A stretch of 64,000 bases of DNA, from NCBI RefSeq assembly GCF_022479115.1, contig NZ_CP092497.1, forward strand, positions 5,580,001 to 5,644,000, written 5' to 3'. The translations under genes were made by a program, and so were the position numbers. The stretch comes from Amycolatopsis sp. EV170708-02-1 (GTDB lineage Bacteria > Actinomycetota > Actinomycetes > Mycobacteriales > Pseudonocardiaceae). Below the pieces are notes generated by a model. That model worked only from the letters and a program-made list of their open reading frames with translations. It searched no databases and was not told the DNA's origin. Positions 1 to 8,043 of the stretch are shown one piece after another (positions within the stretch are counted from its first letter, which is position 1; each line of letters opens with the position of its first letter).

Positions 1-903
1 CTGCCCTTTTCCCACCAGTACGGCCTGTCGATGGTGCTGATCGCGTGGCTGGTGCGCTGTTCGCTCGTGGTGGCGCCGTACCGGCGGATCGACCGTGCCC
101 TGCGGATGGCGGGACAATGCGGCGTGACCGTGACCGACGGCACGCCTTCCACGTATCAGAGCATCCTCAACATCGTGAAGCGCAATCCCCGCTACGGCCT
201 CGATCTGGCGGGGGTGCGCATGTTCTGCAGCGGCGCCGCTCCGCTGGGCTCGACGCTCAGCGAAGACTACGTCGCCTGGTTCGGCCTTCCGTTGCTGGAC
301 AGCTACGGCAGCACGGAACTGGGCAACCTCGCGTTCGCGACGCCCGAGAACCCGGTCGGCTGCGGCCGCGCGCTCCCCGGGCACGAACTGCGGATCCTCG
401 ACGACGAAGGCAACGCGCTCCCCGCAGGGCAGACCGGCGAGATCGTGATGCACTGCCCCGACATGATGGCGGGTTACCTCGCCGCGGACGGCTCCCTGGA
501 GCCGGCGGAGCAGGGCTGGCGGCACACCGGCGATTTCGGTTACCTGGACGAGAACGACAACCTGTTCGTGGTGGGTCGCAAGTTCGCCGTTCACCGCAAG
601 GGACACACGCTCTATCCGGAGATCATCGAGCACAAGGTCACCGAAGCGCTGTGCCCGGTCAAGGTGATCCCGCTGCCGGACGAACGGCGCGGCTGTCAGC
701 TGGCGTTCTTCGTCGAAGACCCCCTCGGCCACGACGGCAGGCACTGGCGTACCCGCATCGCCGAGGTCCTGCCGGAGTTCGAGCGGCCGGACCGCATCCG
801 GGTCGTCGACCGTTTTCCGCTGAACCGCAACGGAAAACCCGACAAGAAGCGGATGACGGAACTCGCGCTGAACGAGCCGGCCACTTCACCGAAGGCCGGC
901 TGA
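1..903 (+). CDS. Adenylate-forming acyl/aminoacyl ligase, C-terminal part (5' end outside window)
   Basis: The frame is open from base 1, so the start lies upstream; 300 residues are visible. It belongs to the ANL (acyl-CoA synthetase/NRPS adenylation) superfamily, which activates a carboxylic acid as acyl-AMP and passes it to CoA or a carrier protein. Visible core motifs, counted from base 1: YGSTE near 102-106, TGD with its Asp at 178, the hinge region GRKFAVHRKG, and NRNGKPDK with the catalytic Lys at 279. The hinge stretch AVHRKGHTLYPE resembles, from memory, ligases that load beta-amino acids in macrolactam clusters (VinN type). The acyltransferase gene starts 5 nt after the stop, so the two are co-transcribed and probably work on one starter acid. 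Alternatives are a 4-guanidinobutyrate-type ligase or the ligase that activates the finished chain. The family is certain; the substrate is not visible. Confidence 0.85.
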   Translation: MPFSHQYGLSMVLIAWLVRCSLVVAPYRRIDRALRMAGQCGVTVTDGTPSTYQSILNIVKRNPRYGLDLAGVRMFCSGAAPLGSTLSEDYVAWFGLPLLDSYGSTELGNLAFATPENPVGCGRALPGHELRILDDEGNALPAGQTGEIVMHCPDMMAGYLAADGSLEPAEQGWRHTGDFGYLDENDNLFVVGRKFAVHRKGHTLYPEIIEHKVTEALCPVKVIPLPDERRGCQLAFFVEDPLGHDGRHWRTRIAEVLPEFERPDRIRVVDRFPLNRNGKPDKKRMTELALNEPATSPKAG

Positions 904-908
904 GCGAC

Positions 909-1832
909 GTGACCGACGAACGCACCGCCCTGGTCTTCCCGGGAATGGCCCCCACGAGAGCCGGGGACGTGAGCCGTTTCCTGATGATCAACCGGAATGC
1001 CCGGGAACGGCTCGCGACGGCCGAGGACGTCCTCGGCCGTCGCCTGCTCGGCCCGGCCCGCGAAGACGGCGATGTGTACGACGAGGCCGCGCAGGTCGTC
1101 TTCATGCTGACGTGTCTTTCCCTCGCGGAGTGGGCCGAAGACGCCCTCGGGGTGAAACCCGAGATCTGCGCCGGTCCCAGCTTCGGCCAGAAGGCGCTGA
1201 CCGCGTACACGGGCGTGCTGTCGTTCGAGGAGACCGTCCGGCTCACCGCGGAGCTCTCGCGGTGCGAAGTGTCCTACTTCGAAAGCGACTATTCCGACGT
1301 CGTGACCCACTGTTTCGTCCGGACTCCGGAAGAGGGTTTCGCCGAGGTCCTTGCCGAACTGAAGGACGAGTTCCACGACGTATCGGGCGTCATCGACAAG
1401 GGCTTCTACCTGCTTTCGGTGCGGGAGAAGGCTTTGGAGCGGGTGAAGGCGCGAGTGCGGGCGATCGGCGGCTACTCGATGCACACCATGCGGCCGCCCG
1501 TGCACTCCACCTTCTTCAGCGGTTTGCGCCGACGCGCCGAGGAGGAAGTGCTCTCCGGTTTCACCCTTCGCGACCCCGAACTGCCGGTGGTCGCGGACCA
1601 GGACGGCGCGCTCCTGGACTCCGCGGCAGGGGTGCGCCGGATGCTGCTCGACACCTTCGACCGGCCGATCGACTGGCCGTCGATGGTCGCGACCTTGCGG
1701 GCGCAGGGGGTGACGTCGTTGTGCTTCTCCGGACCGGACAATCTGTTCCACCGGGTGGACAGCACGGTGGCGAACTTCGCGGTGCGGACGGTGACTCCGG
1801 AAATGGCTTTGAAGCCGCGGAGCCGCGCTTAG
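909..1832 (+). CDS. Discrete VinK-type acyltransferase for starter transfer
   Basis: This 307-residue protein has the FabD/malonyl-transferase fold signature VFPGM at its N-terminus, and GPSFG with nucleophile Ser91 instead of the usual GHSxG. The partner His199 lies in PPVHS. The start is GTG 909, with GAAGG at 891-895 as ribosome binding site and a 5-nt gap from the ligase stop; the frame is also open upstream but is then only a shadow of the ligase. VinK of vicenistatin moves an aminoacyl starter between two carrier proteins. With a constant shift of 15, the VinK Ser106, His214, Arg153 and Met206 that I remember match Ser91, His199, Arg138 and Met191 here, and Arg299 matches Arg282 within two residues. 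That supports carrier-to-carrier transfer rather than malonyl-CoA loading. It likely primes the loading carrier of the PKS gene that begins right of the window. Confidence 0.82.
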   Translation: MTDERTALVFPGMAPTRAGDVSRFLMINRNARERLATAEDVLGRRLLGPAREDGDVYDEAAQVVFMLTCLSLAEWAEDALGVKPEICAGPSFGQKALTAYTGVLSFEETVRLTAELSRCEVSYFESDYSDVVTHCFVRTPEEGFAEVLAELKDEFHDVSGVIDKGFYLLSVREKALERVKARVRAIGGYSMHTMRPPVHSTFFSGLRRRAEEEVLSGFTLRDPELPVVADQDGALLDSAAGVRRMLLDTFDRPIDWPSMVATLRAQGVTSLCFSGPDNLFHRVDSTVANFAVRTVTPEMALKPRSRA

Positions 1833-1999
1833 TACTTGGTGAGCGGGGAGGTGGCGTGATCGTCAGCTGGGCTGAAGGGGACTTTCGCTGCGTCTGATGC
1901 GGTGATGGGCCCCTTCGCGTCTTGCTGGGCGCGTCGGGGTGCCGCCGATCATGACGCCACCCTTGTCTTACGGTCAATAATACTTGGTGAGTGGGGAGG
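1833..1999 (+). repeat. 19-bp direct repeat pair flanking a 129-bp segment
   Basis: The sequence tacttggtgagYggggagg occurs at 1833-1851, directly after the acyltransferase stop codon, and again at 1981-1999, where it forms the left arm of a hairpin. The copies differ at one base. The segment between them carries one diverged ATCAGAC-loop palindrome. Confidence 0.75.
1874..1916 (-). repeat. ATCAGAC-loop palindrome, diverged inverted copy
   Basis: The arms are 1874-1891 and 1899-1916. The 7-nt loop reads ATCAGAC on the minus strand. The arms match the other copies only in part (outer GAAGGGG, inner GCGGTG/GCTGC), but the loop is identical to those at 33329-33335 and 33448-33454. Confidence 0.6.
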
Positions 2000-2036
2000 A
2001 TTTCGGACGTTCAGCGTCCGGAATCCTCCCCACTCA
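1988..2036 (+). terminator. Strong stem-loop, possible bidirectional terminator
   Basis: The arms 1988-2009 and 2015-2036 form a 22-bp stem with one mismatch around a 5-nt loop. It lies 155 nt after the acyltransferase stop. There is no U-tract, as is common in high-GC actinobacteria, so termination is inferred from structure and position only. Confidence 0.55.
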
Positions 2037-2110
2037 GCAGGCACCCCCGTACCGTTCGTCCCGATCCGCTCCGACCCGAACGCCACTCACGACCTGTATC
2101 CGACCGCGCC

Positions 2111-2153
2111 GAAGGCTCCTTTCCTCGCATAAGACGCGGCGAAGGGAGCCTTC
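2111..2153 (+). repeat. ATCAGAC-loop palindrome, copy with ATAAGAC loop
   Basis: The arms GAAGGCTCCTTTCCTCGC (2111-2128) and 2136-2153 pair with three mismatches; the loop is ATAAGAC. Flanks tatccgaccg before and agcccacg after are shared with the copy at 33311-33353, so the repeated unit is longer than the palindrome. Confidence 0.75.
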
Positions 2154-2186
2154 AGCCCACGCACCCCACGAACCCGACACAAGCGC

Positions 2187-2245
2187 CGGTCCGTGAAGGC
2201 CTCCTTGAGGGACTCTGGGTCCCTCAAGGAGGCCTTCACGGACCG
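2187..2245 (-). terminator. Perfect 27-bp inverted repeat behind the last PKS gene
   Basis: The arms 2187-2213 and 2219-2245 are perfectly complementary around the 5-nt loop tctgg. The repeat sits 4 nt beyond the TAG stop of the thioesterase-bearing PKS gene, which is the position expected of an operon terminator. The arm core GAAGGCCTCCTTGAGGGAC is of a kind that, from memory, recurs in Amycolatopsis intergenic DNA, so it may also be a dispersed repeat. Confidence 0.7.
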
Positions 2246-2249
2246 ACCA

Positions 2250-5200
2250 CTACGACAGCCGCCCCAGCCACTCCCGGACGGCGTCGGCGGTCGTCGCCGC
2301 ATGCTTCTCCAGCATGGTGAAGTGATCCCCCTCGACGTCGACCGTGTCATGCGGCAACGCCCAGCCGGACCGCCATCCGGCCCGGTCGCGCCAAGCTTCC
2401 AGCGGCTCCGAGGCCCGCACCAGCAAGGTCGGCACAGCGGTCGGCGCGGGCACGTAGTCGGCGAAAAGGCGCAGGTAGGCCCCCATCGCGGTGAGCCGCG
2501 CGTCGTCACCGAGGCCGGTTTCGGCGCCGGTGAGCCGGTCGCGGATGCCGTCCAGCGCGTGTTCGTCCTGCGGGTAGACGTCGATCAGCACGAGCGCGCG
2601 GGGCGCGGGGCCCGCTTCCTCCAGATGCCTCGCCAGCGCGTGGGCGAGCGGGCCGCCCGAGGAGTGGGCCACCAGCACCACCGGGTCACCGGCTTCGCGG
2701 AGGATCGCGTCCGCCTGCGCGTGGAGGACCGCCTCGATCGAGTCCGGCAGCGGCTGCCCGTGCCCGAATCCGGGCACCGGGACGACGGAGACGTCCTGCA
2801 CGTCCCGGAACGACGCGGCGAAGCGCGCGTACTCGTGCGCGCCCGAGCCTGCCAGCAGGGAAGGGACGCAGACCAGTTCGGGACCAGACGGCCCTTTCGC
2901 GAGCCGGACCGGTTGCAGGTTCTGGTCCGGCGCGGTGTCGACGGTGAACGACGGCCGGTAGCGCGACGCCTGCGCGGCCAGCGCGACGAACTGCGCGACC
3001 TCGTCGAGTTCGACAGCGCGGGCGAACATCGCGCCGAACACGCCCGTGGCCGCGGGTGGCGCCTCGGGCTGCCGGTCGGAGGCCGAGAAGTCACCGGAGA
3101 TCCGGTCCGCGACGGCGAGCGGCGTCGGGTGGTCGAAGACCAGCGACGGCGGGAGCCGCAGGCCGGTCGAGGACGCCAGCCGGTTGCGCAGGTCGACGGC
3201 GGTGAGCGAGTCGAAGCCGAGTTCGAGGAAGGCGGCCCCGGCATCGATGGCGCCGGCACCGTCGTGGCCGAGGACGGCCGCGACCTGACCGCGCACCAGC
3301 TCCAGGATCTCCGCGTCGCGGGCGTCCGTGTCCAGTCCGGCGAGCCGTGCGCGGAACGCGCCGCCGCCGTCGGGCGCGCGCCGGGCACGGGCGCGGACGA
3401 GCCCGCGCAGCAACGGCGGGATCTCCTCGGCGTGGAGCGCGGTGAGGTCGAGCCGCATCGGGACGGTCAGCGTCCGCCCGGTGGCGAGCGCGGCGTCGAA
3501 CAGGTCCAGACCCTCCTCTGTGGACAGTCCGGTGAGCCCGGCCCTCGCCATCCGGTCGACGTCGGCGGAATCGGTCATGGCGCTGGTGGTCGCCCACAGG
3601 CCCCACGCCAGCGACGTCGCGGCGGCGCCGTCCGCCCGGCGGCGTTCCACCAGCGCGTCCACGAACGCGTTGGCCGCGGCGTACCCGGACTGCCCCGGAT
3701 TGCCGAAGACCCCGGCCGCCGAGGAGAACATCACGAAGGGCGCGGCGCCGGGCAGGAGTTCGTGCAGGTTCACCGCGGCGTCCACCTTCGGCGCGAGCAC
3801 CCGGTCGAGCCGCTCGGGGGTCTGCGCGGTGATCAGCCCGTCGTCGAGGACGCCGGCGGCGTGCACCACACCGGTCACCGGATGCGCGGCCAGCACCTGG
3901 CTCAGCGCCTCGCGGTCGGCCGCGTCGCACGCCAGGATCCGGACCTCGGCGCCCAGCCCGGCGAGTTCGTCCGCCAGCTCCGCCGCGCCGGGCGCGGACG
4001 CGCCGGAACGGCTCAGCAGCACCAGCGAACGGACGCCGTGCGTCACCACGAGATGCTTCGCGACGGCCGCGCCGAGAAGGCCGGTGCCGCCGGTGATCAG
4101 CACGACGTCGCCGTCGCTCCACGGCCGCGCGGGGCCGGGCTCGGGGACCCGGACGAGCCTCGGGACGAAGCTGACCCCGTCGCGAACCACGACCTGGGCT
4201 TCCCCGGCGGGCAGCGCCGCGGGGACGGCTCCGTCCACGAGCACGAACCGGCCGGGGTGCTCGGACTGCGCCGAGCGCACGAGGCCCCACACCGCGGCCG
4301 CCACCGGATCCGGGCGTTCGGTGGCGATCCCGCCTCGGGTGGCCACCACGAGCGGCCCGTCCCCGGGTTCGTCGAGCCATGTCCGGACGCGTTCGAGCGC
4401 CGCACCCAGCACGGTGCGGAGATCCCCGGACTCGCAGTGCCACACCGCCGCGTCGTGCGGCTCGGTCGCGCCCGCGGGCACCCAGTCCAGGCCGAACAAG
4501 GACTCGCGATACCCGCCGAGGCCGGACACCGACACCGGCCGCAGCAGCAGGCCGTCCACGTCGGCGACCGGCAGGCCTTCGGCGTCGGCCACGGTCAGCG
4601 CGACGCCGTCCGCCGACGGCCGCAGCCGCACCCGCAGGGCCGTCGCACCCCGCGACCACAGCCGGACCCCGGAGAACGCGAACGGGAGCCGAAGCCCCTC
4701 CTCGTCCTCGGGAAGCACCCCCAGCGCGATCCCGTGGAGCGCGCCGTCCAGCAACGCGGGATGCAGGCCGAAGGCCGGGGCGTCGCCGGTCTGGGCTTCG
4801 GGCAGGTCGATTTCGGCGAAGACCTCGTTCTCGCGGCGCCAGGCGGAGCGAAGTCCTTGGAACGCCGGGCCGTATTCGAGGCCCGCGTTCGCGAGTTCGT
4901 CGTACAGCGTCTCGACGCCGACGCGTTCCGCCCCGGACGGCGGCCACTCCGCGAGCGGGGTCGGCACGCCGTCCGTTTCGGGCAGCAGTACGCCGTGGGC
5001 ATGCCGGGTCCAGGGTTCGTCGCCGCGGCGGGAGTACACGCCGACCTCGCGGCGGCCGTCGATGTCCGCGTCGCCGAGTTCGACCGAGAGCCGGACGTCA
5101 GTGCCTTCTTCGAGCACGAGCGGGGCTTCGAGGGTCAGTTCGTCGAGTACCGCGCAGTCCACCAGGGTGCCGGCGGCCAGCACGAGTTCCACGAAAGCGG

Positions 5201-8030
5201 TGCCGGGCACCAGCACCGTCCCGGACACGGCGTGATCGGCGAGCCAGGGATGGGTTTCCAGCGAGATCCGGCCGGTGTACAGCAGGCCACCGGCCCCGGG
5301 GACCGCGACGACGGCGCCGAGCAGCGGATGGTCCACCACCGTCTGCCCGAACGCCGACGCGTCCCCGGCGACGGCGCCCGCTTCGAGCCAGAACCGCTTG
5401 CGCTGGAACGGATACGTCGGCAGATCGACCCATTCCGCCGCCGGGAGGATCGACGACCACTCCGGGCTCAGGCCGTGCACGTGGGCTTCGGCGAGCGACA
5501 GAACGAACCGCTCCGCGCCACCCTCGCCCCGACGCAAACTCCCCAACGCCACAACGTCTTCACTGATACCAGGCACCAGCACCGGATGCGGACTCGCCTC
5601 CACGAAAAACCGGAAACCATCCTCCCGCAACCGATCCACCGTCTTCGAGAACTGAACCGTCCCCCGCAGATTCCGGAACCAATACCCAGCATCCAACTCC
5701 AGAGGCTCATCGGTCACCGTCGAATAAAACGGAATCACCGGCTCCCGCGGCGAAATACCCGCCAACGCCGACACCACATCTTGCTCGATCGCATCCACAT
5801 GCGCCGAATGCGACGCGTAATCCACCGGAATCCGCTTCGCCCGCACATCCAGCAGCTCACACCGCTTGACCAACGCATCCAACCCAGCGACATCACCCGA
5901 CACCACCACCGACGCGGCACCGTTCACCGCCGCCACCGACACACCCTCCGGCAACAACTCCCGCACCCGGTCCTCAGCAGCGGCCACCGACACCATGCCA
6001 CCGAGACCCGACAACGCCAGAATCGCCTTACTCCGCAAACACACAACCCGCGCCGCATCCTGAAGCGACAACGCACCAGCCACACACGCCGCAGCGATCT
6101 CACCCTGCGAATGACCCACCACCGCAGCAGGCTCCACCCCACACGCCCGCCACAACCGCGCCAACGACACCATCACCGCGAACAACACCGGCTGCACCAC
6201 ATCAACCCGCTCCAACGCAACCGCGTCGGACAACACCTCGGACAACCGCCAGTCCACAAAGGACGAAAGCGCCGATTCACACTCGGCCATCGACTCCGCG
6301 AACACCGGAGCAGCCGACAACAGCTCCTCCGCCATCCCCACCCACTGCGAACCCTGACCCGGGAACACGAAAACGGCCTTGCCCTGCTGCGCGACGCCTT
6401 CGACCAGGAGGCTCGACGGCTCTCCGGCGGCGAGCGCGTCCAGCGCGGGGCGCGGATCACCGACGATGGCCGCCCGGTGCCCGAACAGTGGTCGCGCGGC
6501 GAGCGTGGCGGCCGCACCCGGGAGATCCACAACGGACCGAAGCTGGGCCGCCCTGGTACGCAAGGCTTCCGGTGTCCGGGCCGACAGCAGCCACGGCGTC
6601 GCACCGGTCACCACCGGCGGCCGGGGTTCGGCCTCCTCGGCGGCCGGGGCGGCTTCGAGGACGACGTGCGCGTTCGTGCCGCTGATACCGAACGACGACA
6701 CCGCGGCCCGGCGAGGACGGTCGAGTTCGGGCCACGGCCGCGCCTCGGCCAGCAGGGAGACCGCGCCCGCGCTCCAGTCCACATGCGACGACGGGGTCTC
6801 CGCGTGGAGGCTGCGCGGCAGAGTCCCGCTTCGCAATGCCTGCACCATTTTGATGATCCCGGCGACCCCGGCCGCGGCCTGCGTGTGGCCGAGGTTCGAC
6901 TTGATCGACCCGAGCCACAACGGCCGATCGGCCGGCCTGCCCTTGCCGTAGGTCGCGAGCAACGCCTGCGCCTCGATCGGGTCGCCCAGGGTGGTGCCGG
7001 TGCCGTGCGCCTCGACGACGTCGACGTCCGCCGTCGTCAGCCGGGCGTCGGCGAGCGCCTCGCGGATCACCCGCTGCTGGGACGGGCCGTTCGGGGCGGT
7101 CAGGCCGTTCGACGCGCCGTCCTGGTTCACCGCCGATCCGCGCAGGACCGCGAGAACCGGATGGCCGTTGCGCCGCGCGTCGGAAAGCCGTTCCACCAGC
7201 AGCATCCCGGCGCCCTCGGCCCAGCCCGTGCCGTCCGCCTCCTCGGCGAAGGGTTTGCAGCGGCCGTCCGGGGCCATTCCGCGCTGACGGCTGAACTCGA
7301 CGAACGTTCCGGGGGTGAACATCACCGTCACCCCGCCGGACAGCGCGAGGTCGCATTCGCCCCGGCGCAGCGCCTGGGCGGCGAGGTGCAGGGTCACCAG
7401 CGAAGACGAGCACGCGGTGTCCACGGTGAGCGCCGGGCCTTCGAACCCGAAGGTGTAGGACACCCGGCCGGAGGCGATGCTGCCGGAGTTCCCGGTGCCG
7501 AGGTAGCCGCCGACCTCGTCGGGGATCTCGGTCAGCCCGGAGACGTAGTCGTGGTACATCAGCCCGGCGAACACCCCGGTCCGGCTGCCCTTCAGCGAGC
7601 CGGGATCGATCCCCGCCCGCTCGATGGCCTCCCACGACGTCTCCAGCAGGAGCCGCTGCTGCGGATCCATCGCCAGCGCCTCGCGCGGCGAGATCCCGAA
7701 GAACGCCGGGTCGAACTCGGCGACGTCGTGCAGGAAACCGCCCTGCGAAACGTAACTCGTGCCCTGCTTGTCCGGGTCCGGGTCGTACAGCGCTTCGAGG
7801 TCCCAGCCACGGTCGACCGGGAATCCGCTGATCCCGTCGCCGCCGGTTTCGACCATCCGCCACAGGTCCTCCGGCGAGGTGACCCCGCCGGGATAGCGGC
7901 AGGCCATCCCGACGATGGCGATCGGTTCGCTGCCCGCGGCTTCGGTCTCCTTCAGGCGTTTGCGGGTTTCGTGGAGATCCGCGGTGACCTGCTTGAGGAA
8001 GTACCGGAGTTTGTCCTCGGTGTCTTTCAT
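2250..8030 (-). CDS. Type I PKS gene F: terminal module KS-AT(mm)-DH-KR-ACP-TE
   Basis: This 1926-residue protein performs the last extension and releases the chain. Order of domains: N-terminal docking helix 1-33; KS 35-460 with Cys207 in TACSSS; AT with Ser641 (GHSQG) and YASH ending at His741, the methylmalonyl signature; DH with intact HxxxGxxxxP at His933; KR about 1308-1490 with an LDD motif (B-type); ACP Ser1608; TE about 1685-1926 with Ser1790, Asp1817 and His1903. DH plus B-type KR predicts an E 2-methyl-2-enoyl end. The TE nucleophile motif is AHSSG instead of GHSxG. Start ATG 8030 follows GGGGGCGGAA and lies 13 nt after the stop of gene E, so the two are one operon. The AT core is nearly identical in DNA to that of gene C. 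Hydrolysis or macrolactam formation cannot be told from sequence alone. Confidence 0.95.
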   Translation of the reverse strand: MKDTEDKLRYFLKQVTADLHETRKRLKETEAAGSEPIAIVGMACRYPGGVTSPEDLWRMVETGGDGISGFPVDRGWDLEALYDPDPDKQGTSYVSQGGFLHDVAEFDPAFFGISPREALAMDPQQRLLLETSWEAIERAGIDPGSLKGSRTGVFAGLMYHDYVSGLTEIPDEVGGYLGTGNSGSIASGRVSYTFGFEGPALTVDTACSSSLVTLHLAAQALRRGECDLALSGGVTVMFTPGTFVEFSRQRGMAPDGRCKPFAEEADGTGWAEGAGMLLVERLSDARRNGHPVLAVLRGSAVNQDGASNGLTAPNGPSQQRVIREALADARLTTADVDVVEAHGTGTTLGDPIEAQALLATYGKGRPADRPLWLGSIKSNLGHTQAAAGVAGIIKMVQALRSGTLPRSLHAETPSSHVDWSAGAVSLLAEARPWPELDRPRRAAVSSFGISGTNAHVVLEAAPAAEEAEPRPPVVTGATPWLLSARTPEALRTRAAQLRSVVDLPGAAATLAARPLFGHRAAIVGDPRPALDALAAGEPSSLLVEGVAQQGKAVFVFPGQGSQWVGMAEELLSAAPVFAESMAECESALSSFVDWRLSEVLSDAVALERVDVVQPVLFAVMVSLARLWRACGVEPAAVVGHSQGEIAAACVAGALSLQDAARVVCLRSKAILALSGLGGMVSVAAAEDRVRELLPEGVSVAAVNGAASVVVSGDVAGLDALVKRCELLDVRAKRIPVDYASHSAHVDAIEQDVVSALAGISPREPVIPFYSTVTDEPLELDAGYWFRNLRGTVQFSKTVDRLREDGFRFFVEASPHPVLVPGISEDVVALGSLRRGEGGAERFVLSLAEAHVHGLSPEWSSILPAAEWVDLPTYPFQRKRFWLEAGAVAGDASAFGQTVVDHPLLGAVVAVPGAGGLLYTGRISLETHPWLADHAVSGTVLVPGTAFVELVLAAGTLVDCAVLDELTLEAPLVLEEGTDVRLSVELGDADIDGRREVGVYSRRGDEPWTRHAHGVLLPETDGVPTPLAEWPPSGAERVGVETLYDELANAGLEYGPAFQGLRSAWRRENEVFAEIDLPEAQTGDAPAFGLHPALLDGALHGIALGVLPEDEEGLRLPFAFSGVRLWSRGATALRVRLRPSADGVALTVADAEGLPVADVDGLLLRPVSVSGLGGYRESLFGLDWVPAGATEPHDAAVWHCESGDLRTVLGAALERVRTWLDEPGDGPLVVATRGGIATERPDPVAAAVWGLVRSAQSEHPGRFVLVDGAVPAALPAGEAQVVVRDGVSFVPRLVRVPEPGPARPWSDGDVVLITGGTGLLGAAVAKHLVVTHGVRSLVLLSRSGASAPGAAELADELAGLGAEVRILACDAADREALSQVLAAHPVTGVVHAAGVLDDGLITAQTPERLDRVLAPKVDAAVNLHELLPGAAPFVMFSSAAGVFGNPGQSGYAAANAFVDALVERRRADGAAATSLAWGLWATTSAMTDSADVDRMARAGLTGLSTEEGLDLFDAALATGRTLTVPMRLDLTALHAEEIPPLLRGLVRARARRAPDGGGAFRARLAGLDTDARDAEILELVRGQVAAVLGHDGAGAIDAGAAFLELGFDSLTAVDLRNRLASSTGLRLPPSLVFDHPTPLAVADRISGDFSASDRQPEAPPAATGVFGAMFARAVELDEVAQFVALAAQASRYRPSFTVDTAPDQNLQPVRLAKGPSGPELVCVPSLLAGSGAHEYARFAASFRDVQDVSVVPVPGFGHGQPLPDSIEAVLHAQADAILREAGDPVVLVAHSSGGPLAHALARHLEEAGPAPRALVLIDVYPQDEHALDGIRDRLTGAETGLGDDARLTAMGAYLRLFADYVPAPTAVPTLLVRASEPLEAWRDRAGWRSGWALPHDTVDVEGDHFTMLEKHAATTADAVREWLGRLS
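5521..6380 (-). repeat. 860-bp AT-domain repeat, copy in gene F
   Basis: This tract aligns without gaps to 36321-37180 (constant shift 30800). The core 5680-6239 has one difference in about 560 bp. Codons in the tract often end in T or use TTG, AGT and GAT, unlike the C-ending codons on both sides. It covers the methylmalonyl AT from near VFPGQGSQW to past YASH. Confidence 0.85.
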
Positions 8031-8043
8031 TTCCGCCCCCAAG

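Larger units (their letters stand above)
1833..2249. other. Convergent intergenic region rich in inverted repeats
   Basis: This region lies between the stop of the acyltransferase (+) and the stop of the last PKS gene (-). I see no credible gene. It holds two copies of a 19-bp direct repeat (1833-1851, 1981-1999), a long hairpin (1988-2036), two copies of the ATCAGAC-loop palindrome in opposite orientation (1874-1916, 2111-2153) and a perfect 27-bp inverted repeat (2187-2245). It probably provides transcription termination in both directions. Confidence 0.8.

Noticed and set aside
45..908. Upstream extension of the acyltransferase frame to 45
   Set aside because: That part is an out-of-frame reading of the ligase; homology begins at GTG 909.
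1902..2132. Small open frames in the 1833-2249 gap
   Set aside because: They run through palindromes and direct repeats, lack a convincing ribosome binding site and have no recognisable content.
1874..2245. Insertion sequence remnant between the acyltransferase and gene F
   Set aside because: No transposase fragment is visible; the repeats explain the region without one.
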